Positions 1 to 5,532 are shown, numbered from the stretch's first letter. The stretch: DNA of 6,756 nt from Candidatus Nitrosopumilus sp. (GCA_030637455.1 DAOWGL010000083.1:1-6756); one strand, 5' to 3'. Translations and numbers: made by a program. The notes: generated by a model not told the origin, from the letters alone.

Positions 1-69
1 CAATTTGATGAGTCTTTCAATTCTGGAAAAACTAAAGTAGAAAAGTTAAAAATTCCCCTTACAATCTAA
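1..69 (+). CDS. Possible C-terminal end of an upstream gene (partial)
   Basis: Frame 1 is open from the first base for 22 codons and ends at TAA (67-69), with a tail reading ...KVEKLKIPLTI. The other two plus frames stop early, and the minus strand offers no usable start here. A window edge that cuts a plus-strand gene explains this simply, and the gap to the IF5A promoter fits. The piece is too short to recognise a family, and an open stretch of this length can occur by chance in AT-rich DNA. No function is proposed. Confidence 0.3.
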   Translation, partial: QFDESFNSGKTKVEKLKIPLTI

Positions 70-139
70 ATGGAGAATTCTATGAAAATATGCCTAAATT
101 TAGTTTTGATCTTTTCAACTCCCTTTCCAAGTGTAAGCG

Positions 140-147
140 TTAAATAT
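140..147 (+). promoter_or_regulatory. TATA box of the IF5A gene
   Basis: TTAAATAT is centred about 24 bases before the ATG at 168. In archaea transcription starts roughly 25-27 bases downstream of the TATA centre, so the transcript would begin at or next to the start codon and be leaderless. No Shine-Dalgarno sequence precedes the ATG, which agrees. Confidence 0.6.
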
Positions 148-167
148 TCGACCAAAAACTGTTTTTC

Positions 168-581
168 ATGAGTAAACCCGCTGACCTTGGTTCTTTGAAA
201 ATTGGATCATACATTCTATTACCACATACTGATCAACCTAGTGGGGAGCCATGTAGAATTGTAGAATACGATACATCAAAACCTGGTAAGCACGGTTCAG
301 CAAAAGCAAGAATTGTTGGTCAGGGTGTTTTTGATGGTCAAAAAAGACCTCATGTTGGTCCAGTCAGTATGCAAATTCACATCCCTCTGATTAACAAAAA
401 AGTTGGTCAAATTATCTCAATTAATGGTGATATCGTTCAAGTTATGGATTCTGAATCATTTGAGACTATTGACATTTCTTTGATTGATGATGAAGTCAAA
501 GGTAAATTAGAAAATGGTCAAAATGTAGAATACTGGGTTGTAATGGATAGAACTAAAATAATGCGTGTTAAGAACGATTGA
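168..581 (+). CDS. eif5a: Translation initiation factor 5A (aIF5A)
   Basis: This is the archaeal orthologue of eIF5A, which binds the ribosomal E site and relieves stalling during peptide-bond formation. The 137-residue length is typical. The signature hypusination loop is present: SKPGKHGSAKAR around residues 37-48, with K41 in the G-K-H-G tip as the lysine expected to receive (deoxy)hypusine. The N-terminal SH3-like domain spans about residues 1-70 and the OB-fold domain about 71-137. The start at 168 is backed by a TATA box at leaderless distance and by the normal family N-terminus. A C/D box guide RNA begins two bases after the stop codon, so the two may share a transcript. Identification is secure. 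Confidence 0.96.
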   Translation: MSKPADLGSLKIGSYILLPHTDQPSGEPCRIVEYDTSKPGKHGSAKARIVGQGVFDGQKRPHVGPVSMQIHIPLINKKVGQIISINGDIVQVMDSESFETIDISLIDDEVKGKLENGQNVEYWVVMDRTKIMRVKND

Positions 582-582
582 T

Positions 583-646
583 GATGCTGATGATTATCGG
601 AAAAGCCGTCTGATTTCGTGATGACGATTATGAGTATTGAAGCATC
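583..646 (+). ncRNA. C/D box sRNA, predicted guide for Cm34 of elongator tRNA-Met
   Basis: Seen in order: terminal stem strand GATGC (583-587), box C TGATGA (588-593), a 16-nt spacer, box D' CTGA (610-613), box C' GTGATGA (618-624), a 12-nt guide (625-636), box D variant TTGA (637-640), and the second stem strand GCATC (642-646). The D guide is complementary to ACTCATAATC, which reads as an anticodon arm with loop CU-CAU-AA. The fifth guide base upstream of box D (G632) lies opposite the first anticodon base, C34. C/D RNAs that methylate C34 of elongator tRNA-Met are known from other archaea, so target and N+5 rule agree. The D' guide (about 598-609) would place G605 opposite its target; I could not name that target. 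Weak points are the T in box D (a G-U instead of G-C pair in the kink-turn) and a box C preceded by C rather than a purine. The RNA could be processed from the IF5A transcript. Confidence 0.78.
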
Positions 647-651
647 TTTTT
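647..651 (+). terminator. T-tract terminator after IF5A and the sRNA
   Basis: Five T residues directly follow the closing stem of the sRNA. Archaeal RNA polymerase terminates on such U-tracts, so this would define the 3' end of the sRNA and of the IF5A transcript. The tract is short. Confidence 0.4.
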
Positions 652-659
652 CTATAAAC

Positions 660-671
660 TTAAAAATTTAT
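660..671 (+). promoter_or_regulatory. TATA box of the dph6-srp54 unit
   Basis: The A/T-only stretch TTAAAAATTTAT is centred about 28 bases before the ATG at 694, fitting a leaderless or nearly leaderless transcript. The whole region is A/T-rich, so the exact box is uncertain. Confidence 0.45.
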
Positions 672-693
672 TGAATTGAATATTTTTTAGATA

Positions 694-1383
694 ATGAAAT
701 TAGCTTCTCTTTTTTCGGGAGGAAAAGATAGTACATATGCAATCCATGTTGCTAAAAAACAAGGACATGATGTAAAATGCCTGTTGAGTGTATTTCCAAA
801 ATCTGATGAGAGTCATTTGTTACATCATCCAAACATGAAATGGACAAAATTACAATCAGACTCGATGAACATTCCACAATTAACTATTACTTCGACTTCT
901 GATGAAACTGATAACGAATTAACCCTTATTGAAAATTTATTACAAAATGCAAAAGATCAATTTCAAATTGAGGGATTGGTTCACGGTGGAATACAAAGTA
1001 AATTTCAAAAAGATAAGTTTGAAAATGTTTGCTCAAAATTAAATCTAAAAGTTATTGCACCCTTGTGGGATACTGATCCCGAAAAATACATGAATGAATT
1101 AATTGATTCTAATTTTGAATTTATTATGACTACTGTATCTTCAGATGGATTGGATGATTCCTGGTTGGGAAAAATCATTTCAAAATCTGACATAGTTTCG
1201 TTGAAACATTTGTCTGAAAAATTTGGTTTTAATTTAAATTTTGAAGGAGGTGAGGCTGAAACATTTGTAATTAATTGCCCTCTCTTTACAAATTCGATCA
1301 AAATTAATCAGTTTGAAAAAAAATGGGATGGCTATAGAGGAAGGTTTGAAATAGTGGATGCGGGATTGAATTTCAATGCTTGA
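694..1383 (+). CDS. dph6: Diphthine--ammonia ligase (Dph6, DUF71/PP-loop ATPase)
   Basis: This enzyme amidates diphthine on translation elongation factor 2, the last step of diphthamide synthesis, using ATP and ammonia. The 229-residue protein begins with the PP-loop pyrophosphatase motif SGGKDS (residues 8-13), directly after the first beta strand. It carries the family motif EGGEAET (184-190), the equivalent of GEGGEFET in DUF71 proteins. Residues 93-101 (EGLVHGGIQ) and the PLW segment near 123-125 are also typical of the family. The length fits archaeal single-domain Dph6. Its end overlaps the SRP54 start by 8 bases, implying one mRNA and coupled translation. The assignment rests on motifs; other DUF71 members are a minor alternative. 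Confidence 0.85.
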   Translation: MKLASLFSGGKDSTYAIHVAKKQGHDVKCLLSVFPKSDESHLLHHPNMKWTKLQSDSMNIPQLTITSTSDETDNELTLIENLLQNAKDQFQIEGLVHGGIQSKFQKDKFENVCSKLNLKVIAPLWDTDPEKYMNELIDSNFEFIMTTVSSDGLDDSWLGKIISKSDIVSLKHLSEKFGFNLNFEGGEAETFVINCPLFTNSIKINQFEKKWDGYRGRFEIVDAGLNFNA

Positions 1384-2704
1384 TGGTCTTAAGACTAGTT
1401 TAGGGGATGCAATCAAAAAAATTGTAAAATCGTCAGGCATAGATGAGGAACTAATCAAAGAATTATCAAAGGATGTTCAAAGGGCATTACTTCAATCTGA
1501 TGTTAATGTGCGTCTTGTTTTGGAAATTACTAAACGCCTTGAAGAGCGTGCACTAAATGAGACTCCTCCGCCTGGACTCTCTCGAAAAGATCATATTGTA
1601 AAAATCCTATATGATGAACTTTCAAAATTACTAGGTGATGAATCTGAATTTGATTTTAAACCTGGAAAACAAAATAAGATTATTCTACTTGGAATTCAAG
1701 GTAGTGGAAAAACAACTGTAGCATCAAAACTTGCTAAATTTCTAACAGGCCAAGGATACAAAGTTGGCGTTGTAGGGGCAGATACCTACAGGCCCGGAGC
1801 ATTAGTTCAACTGAAAACCATGTGTGAAAAATCAAATGTTGAAGTGTATGGTGAAGAAAATAACAAAGACTCTCCAAATATTGTTAAAAATGGACTAAAA
1901 CATTTTGCAGGACAAACATTAGATGTAATTCTAATTGATACAGCTGGTCGTCATAAAGAAGAACACGATCTTTTAGAAGAAATGGATAGAATTAACAAAG
2001 TAGCAGATCCTGATTTAGCTCTTCTAGTAATTGATGGTACGATTGGACAACAATGTTTCAATCAAGCTGAAGCATTCCATAAGACAATTCCAGTTGGTGG
2101 TATCATAATTACTAAATTGGATAGCTCTGCAAAAGGTGGCGGTGCTCTTGCAGCATCAGCAGCTACTGGTGCACAAATAATGTACATTGGTACTGGTGAG
2201 AGAATAGATGATTTAGAAAAATTCTCTCCTACTAGATTTGTTGGAAGACTACTTGGCATGGGTGATATCCAAGCCGTATTGGATTTGGCTAAACGATTAG
2301 AAAATGAGGGTGATGATGTACGAATGAAAAGAATCTCTAGTGGAAAAATGAACATGGAGGACTTTCTTTCTCAGTTAGAAGACGTTAGCAAAATGGGTTC
2401 GTTACAAGGAATTATTGATAGTATGCCTGGACTTTCTGGAATGGTAAAAGGTGATCAAGTAGGTCAAATGGAAGGCAAAGTTACAAAATGGCGATACATA
2501 ATTCAAAGTATGACTAAAGCAGAAAAAGCAGATCCTGAAGGATTACTTAACTCATCTAGAATCAAAAGAATTTCTCGTGGTTCGGGATGGGCTGAAGGTG
2601 AAGTTAAAGAATTAATTAAAAATTATAAAAATTCTAAGAACATGATGAAAGCATCAAAGGGTAGACAGATGCAAGGCACTCTTAGAAAAATGGGATTAGG
2701 ATAA
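1376..2704 (+). CDS. srp54: Signal recognition particle GTPase SRP54
   Basis: SRP54 binds signal sequences of nascent membrane and secreted proteins, and 7S RNA, and docks with FtsY at the membrane. The 442 residues show the N-terminal helical bundle (about 1-95). The GTPase follows with P-loop GIQGSGKTT (106-114), DTYRPGA (136-142), DTAGRH (188-193) and TKLDSSAKGGG (246-256). The methionine-rich M domain covers about 318-442 and contains RIKRISRGSG (395-404), the conserved 7S RNA-binding helix region. Length and motif order are those of a complete archaeal protein. The ATG lies inside the end of dph6 (8-base overlap), so translation is probably coupled. Identification is secure. Confidence 0.97.
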   Translation: MLDGLKTSLGDAIKKIVKSSGIDEELIKELSKDVQRALLQSDVNVRLVLEITKRLEERALNETPPPGLSRKDHIVKILYDELSKLLGDESEFDFKPGKQNKIILLGIQGSGKTTVASKLAKFLTGQGYKVGVVGADTYRPGALVQLKTMCEKSNVEVYGEENNKDSPNIVKNGLKHFAGQTLDVILIDTAGRHKEEHDLLEEMDRINKVADPDLALLVIDGTIGQQCFNQAEAFHKTIPVGGIIITKLDSSAKGGGALAASAATGAQIMYIGTGERIDDLEKFSPTRFVGRLLGMGDIQAVLDLAKRLENEGDDVRMKRISSGKMNMEDFLSQLEDVSKMGSLQGIIDSMPGLSGMVKGDQVGQMEGKVTKWRYIIQSMTKAEKADPEGLLNSSRIKRISRGSGWAEGEVKELIKNYKNSKNMMKASKGRQMQGTLRKMGLG

Positions 2705-2710
2705 TTAATA
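2701..2710 (+). promoter_or_regulatory. Possible internal TATA box before pus10
   Basis: ATAATTAATA, overlapping the SRP54 stop codon, is centred about 24 bases before the pus10 ATG, again a leaderless spacing. pus10 may therefore have its own promoter in addition to readthrough from srp54. Confidence 0.35.
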
Positions 2711-2729
2711 ATACAAATCCCAATCCAGC

Positions 2730-3869
2730 ATGTCTAATTATCAACAAATTATCCCTATAGCAAATAAAATTACTAAAAAATATAATTTATGTAATCATTG
2801 TTTAGGTCGATTATTTTCAAAACAATTACATCTTTCATCAAATAAACTTCTTGGTAAAAAATTAAATCAAAATTCTATCGAAAAATGCTATGTGTGTAGA
2901 AACCTATTTGATAATCTAAATCATTTTTTAAAACTCATGCTTGACAAATCAATTGATTATTCTTTTAAAACATTCAATATTGGAGTTATGATAAAACCCT
3001 CTATTGTTGATAGGGATGATTTTATTCGTTCTCAATACAAACTAAAGGGAATTGATAGCATCAAGACTGACATTACAAAAGAAATAGGGAAATTATATTC
3101 GAAAAAGACAAAAAAAACAATTGATCATCTTGATCCAGATGCCACTTTTACTTTAAATTTCAAAGAAGAATTATGTGAATTACGTTCTAAATTCATTATT
3201 CTTTCTGGACGATATGTCAAGGCTGAGAGGGGGTTTTCTCAAAAACAAAAATCATGCGATAATTGTTCTGGAAAAGGATGTAGAGTTTGTAATTTCCATG
3301 GTATTTCAGAATATGATAGTGTGGAGGGTGTTATCTCTAAACTACTTTTTCAAAAATTTGGAGGTACTACTGCAAAATTCACATGGATTGGTGGTGAGGA
3401 TAAATCTAGTTTGGTTTTAGGAACTGGAAGACCTTTTTTTGTAAAAATACAAAATCCTCATAAAAGAAATGTAAAATTATCTAATGTCTCAATTGATTCT
3501 ATCAAAATCAATCATTTAAAGTCAGTTCATGAATCTCCAAAAAAACCTCTTAAATTCAATTCTGTTATCAGTGTAAAAATTTCTACTGAATCTCAAATTG
3601 ATTCTAAAAGTCTTAAAAAATTAAAAGATCTCACAATTAGTCCTGTGATAGTTTATGAAAAGTCTGGGAAACGTTCAGAGAAAAAAATTTTTGATGTGAA
3701 ATCTAAAAAAAATTCAAAGAATATGTTCACTCTCATTATCAAGGCTGAAGGGGGTCTTCCAATCAAACGATTTGTTATTGGTGATGATATTACTCCTGGA
3801 ATTTCAACTATTCTTGATACTCCCTGTGAATGTGTGGAATTTGATTTTCTTGAGATTGAAATACAATGA
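2730..3869 (+). CDS. pus10: tRNA pseudouridine synthase Pus10
   Basis: Archaeal Pus10 makes pseudouridine 54 and 55 in the T arm of tRNAs. The 379-residue protein has an N-terminal zinc-binding part with two CxxC pairs (C21/C24 and C53/C56). A THUMP-like RNA-binding region follows, then a further CxxC-x4-CxxC cluster (C176, C179, C184, C187). The catalytic domain shows GGED (221-224), where D224 is the expected catalytic aspartate, followed by GTGRPF (231-236). The C-terminal motif EGGLPIKRFV (340-349) and the cysteine-containing CECVEFDFLEI end are typical. The second cysteine cluster between THUMP and catalytic domains may be lineage-specific. It follows srp54 by 25 bases. The start is supported by the TATA-like box at leaderless distance. 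Confidence 0.92.
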   Translation: MSNYQQIIPIANKITKKYNLCNHCLGRLFSKQLHLSSNKLLGKKLNQNSIEKCYVCRNLFDNLNHFLKLMLDKSIDYSFKTFNIGVMIKPSIVDRDDFIRSQYKLKGIDSIKTDITKEIGKLYSKKTKKTIDHLDPDATFTLNFKEELCELRSKFIILSGRYVKAERGFSQKQKSCDNCSGKGCRVCNFHGISEYDSVEGVISKLLFQKFGGTTAKFTWIGGEDKSSLVLGTGRPFFVKIQNPHKRNVKLSNVSIDSIKINHLKSVHESPKKPLKFNSVISVKISTESQIDSKSLKKLKDLTISPVIVYEKSGKRSEKKIFDVKSKKNSKNMFTLIIKAEGGLPIKRFVIGDDITPGISTILDTPCECVEFDFLEIEIQ

Positions 3870-3886
3870 TAACAATTAACTAGCAC

Positions 3887-3893
3887 TAAATAT
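3887..3893 (+). promoter_or_regulatory. TATA-like box before the 30-aa basic peptide gene
   Basis: TAAATAT lies 15 bases before the ATG at 3905 and 21 before the in-frame ATG at 3911, slightly too close for the usual spacing. It suggests a separate promoter but does not settle which start is used. Confidence 0.3.
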
Positions 3894-3904
3894 CGTAAAT
3901 CATC

Positions 3905-3997
3905 ATGCCAATGAGAAAAAAAAATAAACACATGAGACATGCTGATCAAAGGGCTGATACACGTAAAAAAAAGAAAGCCGGCAAACCACGTTCCTGA
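3905..3997 (+). CDS. Small highly basic protein, 30 aa, unknown
   Basis: A 30-codon frame starts MPMRKKNKHMRHADQRADTR and ends in a lysine cluster followed by AGKPRS. Lysine, arginine and histidine dominate, and there is no hydrophobic core, membrane helix or cysteine. Such composition suits an RNA- or ribosome-binding tail-like peptide, but this is inference; I do not recognise a family. It lies between pus10 and the HExxH gene, spaced as a separate gene, with a TATA-like box upstream. Alternative starts are ATG 3911 (28 aa) and ATG 3932 (21 aa). The GC-richer end (GCC GGC ... CGT) is unlike random intergenic DNA here, which favours real coding. Confidence 0.55.
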   Translation: MPMRKKNKHMRHADQRADTRKKKKAGKPRS

Positions 3998-4008
3998 TCT
4001 AATCAACC

Positions 4009-4015
4009 TATTTAC
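4009..4015 (+). promoter_or_regulatory. TATA-like box of the HExxH gene
   Basis: TATTTAC is centred about 25 bases before the ATG at 4037. This matches a leaderless start there and argues against the GTG at 4031. Confidence 0.4.
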
Positions 4016-4036
4016 ATTCAAAATTGTCGAGTGGTA

Positions 4037-4747
4037 ATGTTGGATCCACTAGTACGTTTCAAAGATGCACATTCTAAGGGAATTATTCCTGTTGATATTT
4101 TTGATTTAACAATGAAACGATTTCCACTTGTTATTGAAGGAATTAATCGAATTGAAAAAGCATCTGGAATTCGATATCCTATAGCATACGTTGAGCCTTC
4201 CCTAGTTATTTCATCACCAAATCCCAATTCATATGAATTTGGAATCTTATTTGCAAGAACTATTCCTGTAATGTTTGAAGAAAAATTTCAAGTTGTTATT
4301 CAGATTTCTGCCCCATTGATTGCATATGGTCTAAAGGGAACAATTCATGCAATTTTGGCTCATGAGTTTTTACATTTTTTGGATTTGATGAGAAAAATCT
4401 CTAAAATGGAATTGCTATCTGATGAGATTTCTGGAAATTTGTTTGAAAATGTTTACAGTGATGAAACTAGGCTGTTTGAACCACGTGTTGTCTTTAAAGA
4501 TCGTACTTTACTAAATCATATTACAAAAAAATTTCCTGCGGGATTCCGTGACTTTAAGCTTGAAGATAAAGTAATGAAATTCTGGGCTGAGAAAAATCTT
4601 CCAAAGACCAATATTTCTTTAGATACTAATACAGTCAAATTATCTGCTGAATCTCTTTCAAAAATAAAACTTGATCCTGCATTTATTTCAAAAATGGAAT
4701 TATTGGAAGAAAAAAGTTCTAAAATCCACAAAAAACAACTTTATTAA
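4037..4747 (+). CDS. Conserved-type HExxH protein, putative metallopeptidase
   Basis: The protein has 236 residues when started at ATG 4037; a GTG at 4031 would add two. The one clear motif is HEFLH (residues 109-113) in the helix AILAHEFLHFLDLMRK. This is the HExxH zinc signature with hydrophobic residues in the x positions and preceded by a hydrophobic stretch, as in zincin peptidases. A third ligand is not certain: D116 or one of the acidic residues near 125-130 (ELLSDE) are candidates. There is no signal peptide or membrane helix, so it would act in the cytoplasm. The C-terminus is lysine-rich. I do not recognise the family and substrates are unknown. It ends tail-to-tail with a small minus-strand ORF. 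Confidence 0.8.
   Translation: MLDPLVRFKDAHSKGIIPVDIFDLTMKRFPLVIEGINRIEKASGIRYPIAYVEPSLVISSPNPNSYEFGILFARTIPVMFEEKFQVVIQISAPLIAYGLKGTIHAILAHEFLHFLDLMRKISKMELLSDEISGNLFENVYSDETRLFEPRVVFKDRTLLNHITKKFPAGFRDFKLEDKVMKFWAEKNLPKTNISLDTNTVKLSAESLSKIKLDPAFISKMELLEEKSSKIHKKQLY
4730..4735 (-). terminator. T-tract for the minus-strand small ORF
   Basis: Six A residues on the plus strand read as TTTTTT on the minus strand, 9 bases past the stop of the minus-strand ORF. They lie inside the end of the HExxH gene. Confidence 0.3.
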
Positions 4748-4839
4748 AATATTTCACTTGCTATTTTTTTATTTTTAAATGAATTCGCTATTGCTTGCCA
4801 GTATTTCCCTAATCGTGAAAAAACATCAGAATTACTCAT
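4744..4839 (-). CDS. Small protein, 31 aa, unknown (minus strand)
   Basis: On the minus strand an ATG at 4839 opens a 31-codon frame, MSNSDVFSRLGKYWQAIANS continuing with a lysine-rich stretch and ending IASEIF. It contains a GKYW motif and an amphipathic helix-like middle, with a normal residue mix rather than low-complexity sequence. Its stop overlaps the stop of the HExxH gene by a shared TTA/TAA, an exact convergent junction with T-tracts on both strands. An A/T-rich block at about 4867-4874 could serve as its TATA box. I recognise no family. A chance ORF of this size is possible. Confidence 0.45.
   Translation of the reverse strand: MSNSDVFSRLGKYWQAIANSFKNKKIASEIF
4764..4777 (+). terminator. 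T-tract terminator after the HExxH gene
   Basis: Seven T residues, an A and five more T residues follow the HExxH stop codon by 16 bases. This is a good archaeal U-tract terminator, although it also lies within the minus-strand small ORF. Confidence 0.5.
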
Positions 4840-4903
4840 ATTCAAACTAACAATACTGTAACAATGTTTTATTCTAATATGTTTTGAAATATTCTGTTTC
4901 TTT

Positions 4904-4925
4904 CGTAATCGTTAGATAGATTACG
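4904..4925 (+). repeat. 22-bp asymmetric dyad, copy 1
   Basis: Arms CGTAATC and GATTACG form a perfect 7-bp inverted repeat around the spacer GTTAGATA. The copy fits the six-copy consensus CRTAATC, NNTAGNNA, GATTAYG. It lies in the intergenic stretch before the RAM-domain gene, with its centre 80 bp upstream of that of copy 2. Confidence 0.85.
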
Positions 4926-4983
4926 TAAATTTTGTGAATCGTACTATATTCGATATTCCTAAAATTGATACGACCTTTCTCTG

Positions 4984-5005
4984 CATAATCTTTAGGGAGA
5001 TTATG
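4984..5005 (+). repeat. 22-bp asymmetric dyad, copy 2
   Basis: Arms CATAATC and GATTATG pair perfectly around the spacer TTTAGGGA. Compared with copy 1, both arms changed together (G to A on the left, C to T on the right), a compensatory pair that keeps the symmetry. It ends 26 bp before the TATA box of the RAM-domain gene, where an upstream regulator could bind. Confidence 0.85.
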
Positions 5006-5031
5006 AACTATTTTCATTTTTTATTTTTTAG

Positions 5032-5039
5032 TTAATATT
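5032..5039 (+). promoter_or_regulatory. TATA box of the RAM-domain gene
   Basis: TTAATATT is centred about 26 bases before the ATG at 5062, the expected leaderless distance. It therefore favours that ATG over the TTG at 5050. Confidence 0.55.
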
Positions 5040-5061
5040 ACCACCACTCTTGAAAAAATCC

Positions 5062-5307
5062 ATGATATCTTACATACTCATAAACTGTAGTCCAGGTTCA
5101 GAGGAAGAGGTAATCTCTGAGATTAGTTCAGTTGCAGGAGTAATTGAGGTAAACGGGGTCTTTGGAAAATATGATGTCTTTGTAAAGATATCATCTGAAA
5201 ATCCTGATGCAATGGAGAAGATAGTATCTCAAATTAGAAAGATCAAGGTGCTCAATAGTCATACTCTTCCTGTAGTTTATGGGCAGGGTGGAACAATCGA
5301 CAAATAA
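5062..5307 (+). CDS. Stand-alone RAM (Lrp/AsnC ligand-binding) domain protein
   Basis: The 81 residues begin MISYILINCSPGSEEEVISE and form the beta-alpha-beta-beta-alpha-beta pattern of the RAM domain, the amino-acid-binding and oligomerising half of Lrp/AsnC regulators. Typical signatures are the N-terminal strand ending in N-C-x-P-G, the helix EEEVISEI, the strand pair around GVFGKYDVFVKI (32-43) and a second helix (about 48-61). No DNA-binding helix-turn-helix is present, and none is encoded upstream, so it would act as a lone ligand sensor or partner subunit. ATG 5062 is preferred over TTG 5050 because family members start just before this strand and the TATA box fits. Dyad copies 1 and 2 lie upstream and copy 3 lies 18 bp downstream. 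Confidence 0.85.
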   Translation: MISYILINCSPGSEEEVISEISSVAGVIEVNGVFGKYDVFVKISSENPDAMEKIVSQIRKIKVLNSHTLPVVYGQGGTIDK

Positions 5308-5324
5308 TAAAATCTATCTAAATT

Positions 5325-5346
5325 CATAATCCTTAGGTAGATTACG
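5325..5346 (+). repeat. 22-bp asymmetric dyad, copy 3
   Basis: Arms CATAATC and GATTACG flank the spacer CTTAGGTA; one arm position is an A/C mismatch. The right arm runs on into TAATC, so 5340-5351 is also a perfect 12-bp palindrome, GATTACGTAATC, giving a third half-site. It lies just after the RAM gene and upstream of the 28-aa zinc peptide. Confidence 0.85.
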
Positions 5347-5398
5347 TAATCGTATATGAGATCACATAAAATTATCAATCCTGATTATCTACAAGAAT

Positions 5399-5408
5399 AT
5401 TATAATAT
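5399..5408 (+). promoter_or_regulatory. TATA box of the 28-aa zinc peptide gene
   Basis: ATTATAATAT is centred about 25 bases before the ATG at 5429, the leaderless spacing seen elsewhere in the window. Confidence 0.5.
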
Positions 5409-5428
5409 GGAGGTATGAGGAATATGTT

Positions 5429-5515
5429 ATGGATGAATTACCTTTTTGCACTAGATGTAGAAAGGTAAGAACTTCAAATACTACTTTGATTTGTTCTGAT
5501 TGTTTAAATTCGTAA
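5429..5515 (+). CDS. Tiny double-CxxC zinc peptide, 28 aa
   Basis: The frame from ATG 5429 encodes 28 residues, beginning MDELPFCTRCRKVRT. Two CxxC pairs (C7/C10 and C22/C25) are separated by 11 residues, the layout of a minimal zinc ribbon that could fold around one zinc ion. The start is supported by a TATA box at leaderless distance. The stop codon TAA lies inside the left arm of dyad copy 4, which also provides part of the last codon. Function is unknown; short zinc ribbons often bind nucleic acid or protein. Two correctly spaced cysteine pairs in so short a frame make chance unlikely. Confidence 0.6.
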   Translation: MDELPFCTRCRKVRTSNTTLICSDCLNS

Positions 5516-5532
5516 TCTGTAGGTAGATTACG
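5511..5532 (+). repeat. 22-bp asymmetric dyad, copy 4
   Basis: Arms CGTAATC and GATTACG pair perfectly around the spacer TGTAGGTA. The left arm contains the TAA stop of the 28-aa zinc peptide, so the element abuts or trims that gene. It lies upstream of the C2H2 zinc-finger gene. Confidence 0.87.

Noticed and set aside
1245..1253. Perfect Shine-Dalgarno-like AGGAGGTGA
   Set aside because: It lies inside dph6 and is dictated by the conserved EGGE codons; no start codon follows in a useful frame.
1005..1301. Minus-strand ORF inside dph6, and similar antisense ORFs in srp54, pus10 and the HExxH gene
   Set aside because: They are antisense shadows of well-identified genes and contain no recognisable domains.
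2791..2814. GTAATC followed 12 bases later by GATTATT, resembling the dyad
   Set aside because: The spacer is 12 rather than 8 bases, the outer arm bases do not match, and the bases encode the conserved CNHCLGRLF segment of Pus10.
4934..5035. GTG-initiated 33-aa ORF spanning dyad copy 2
   Set aside because: It has no supporting promoter, its second half is poly-F/T-rich translation of the T-rich upstream region, and it crosses a regulatory element and the TATA box of the RAM gene.
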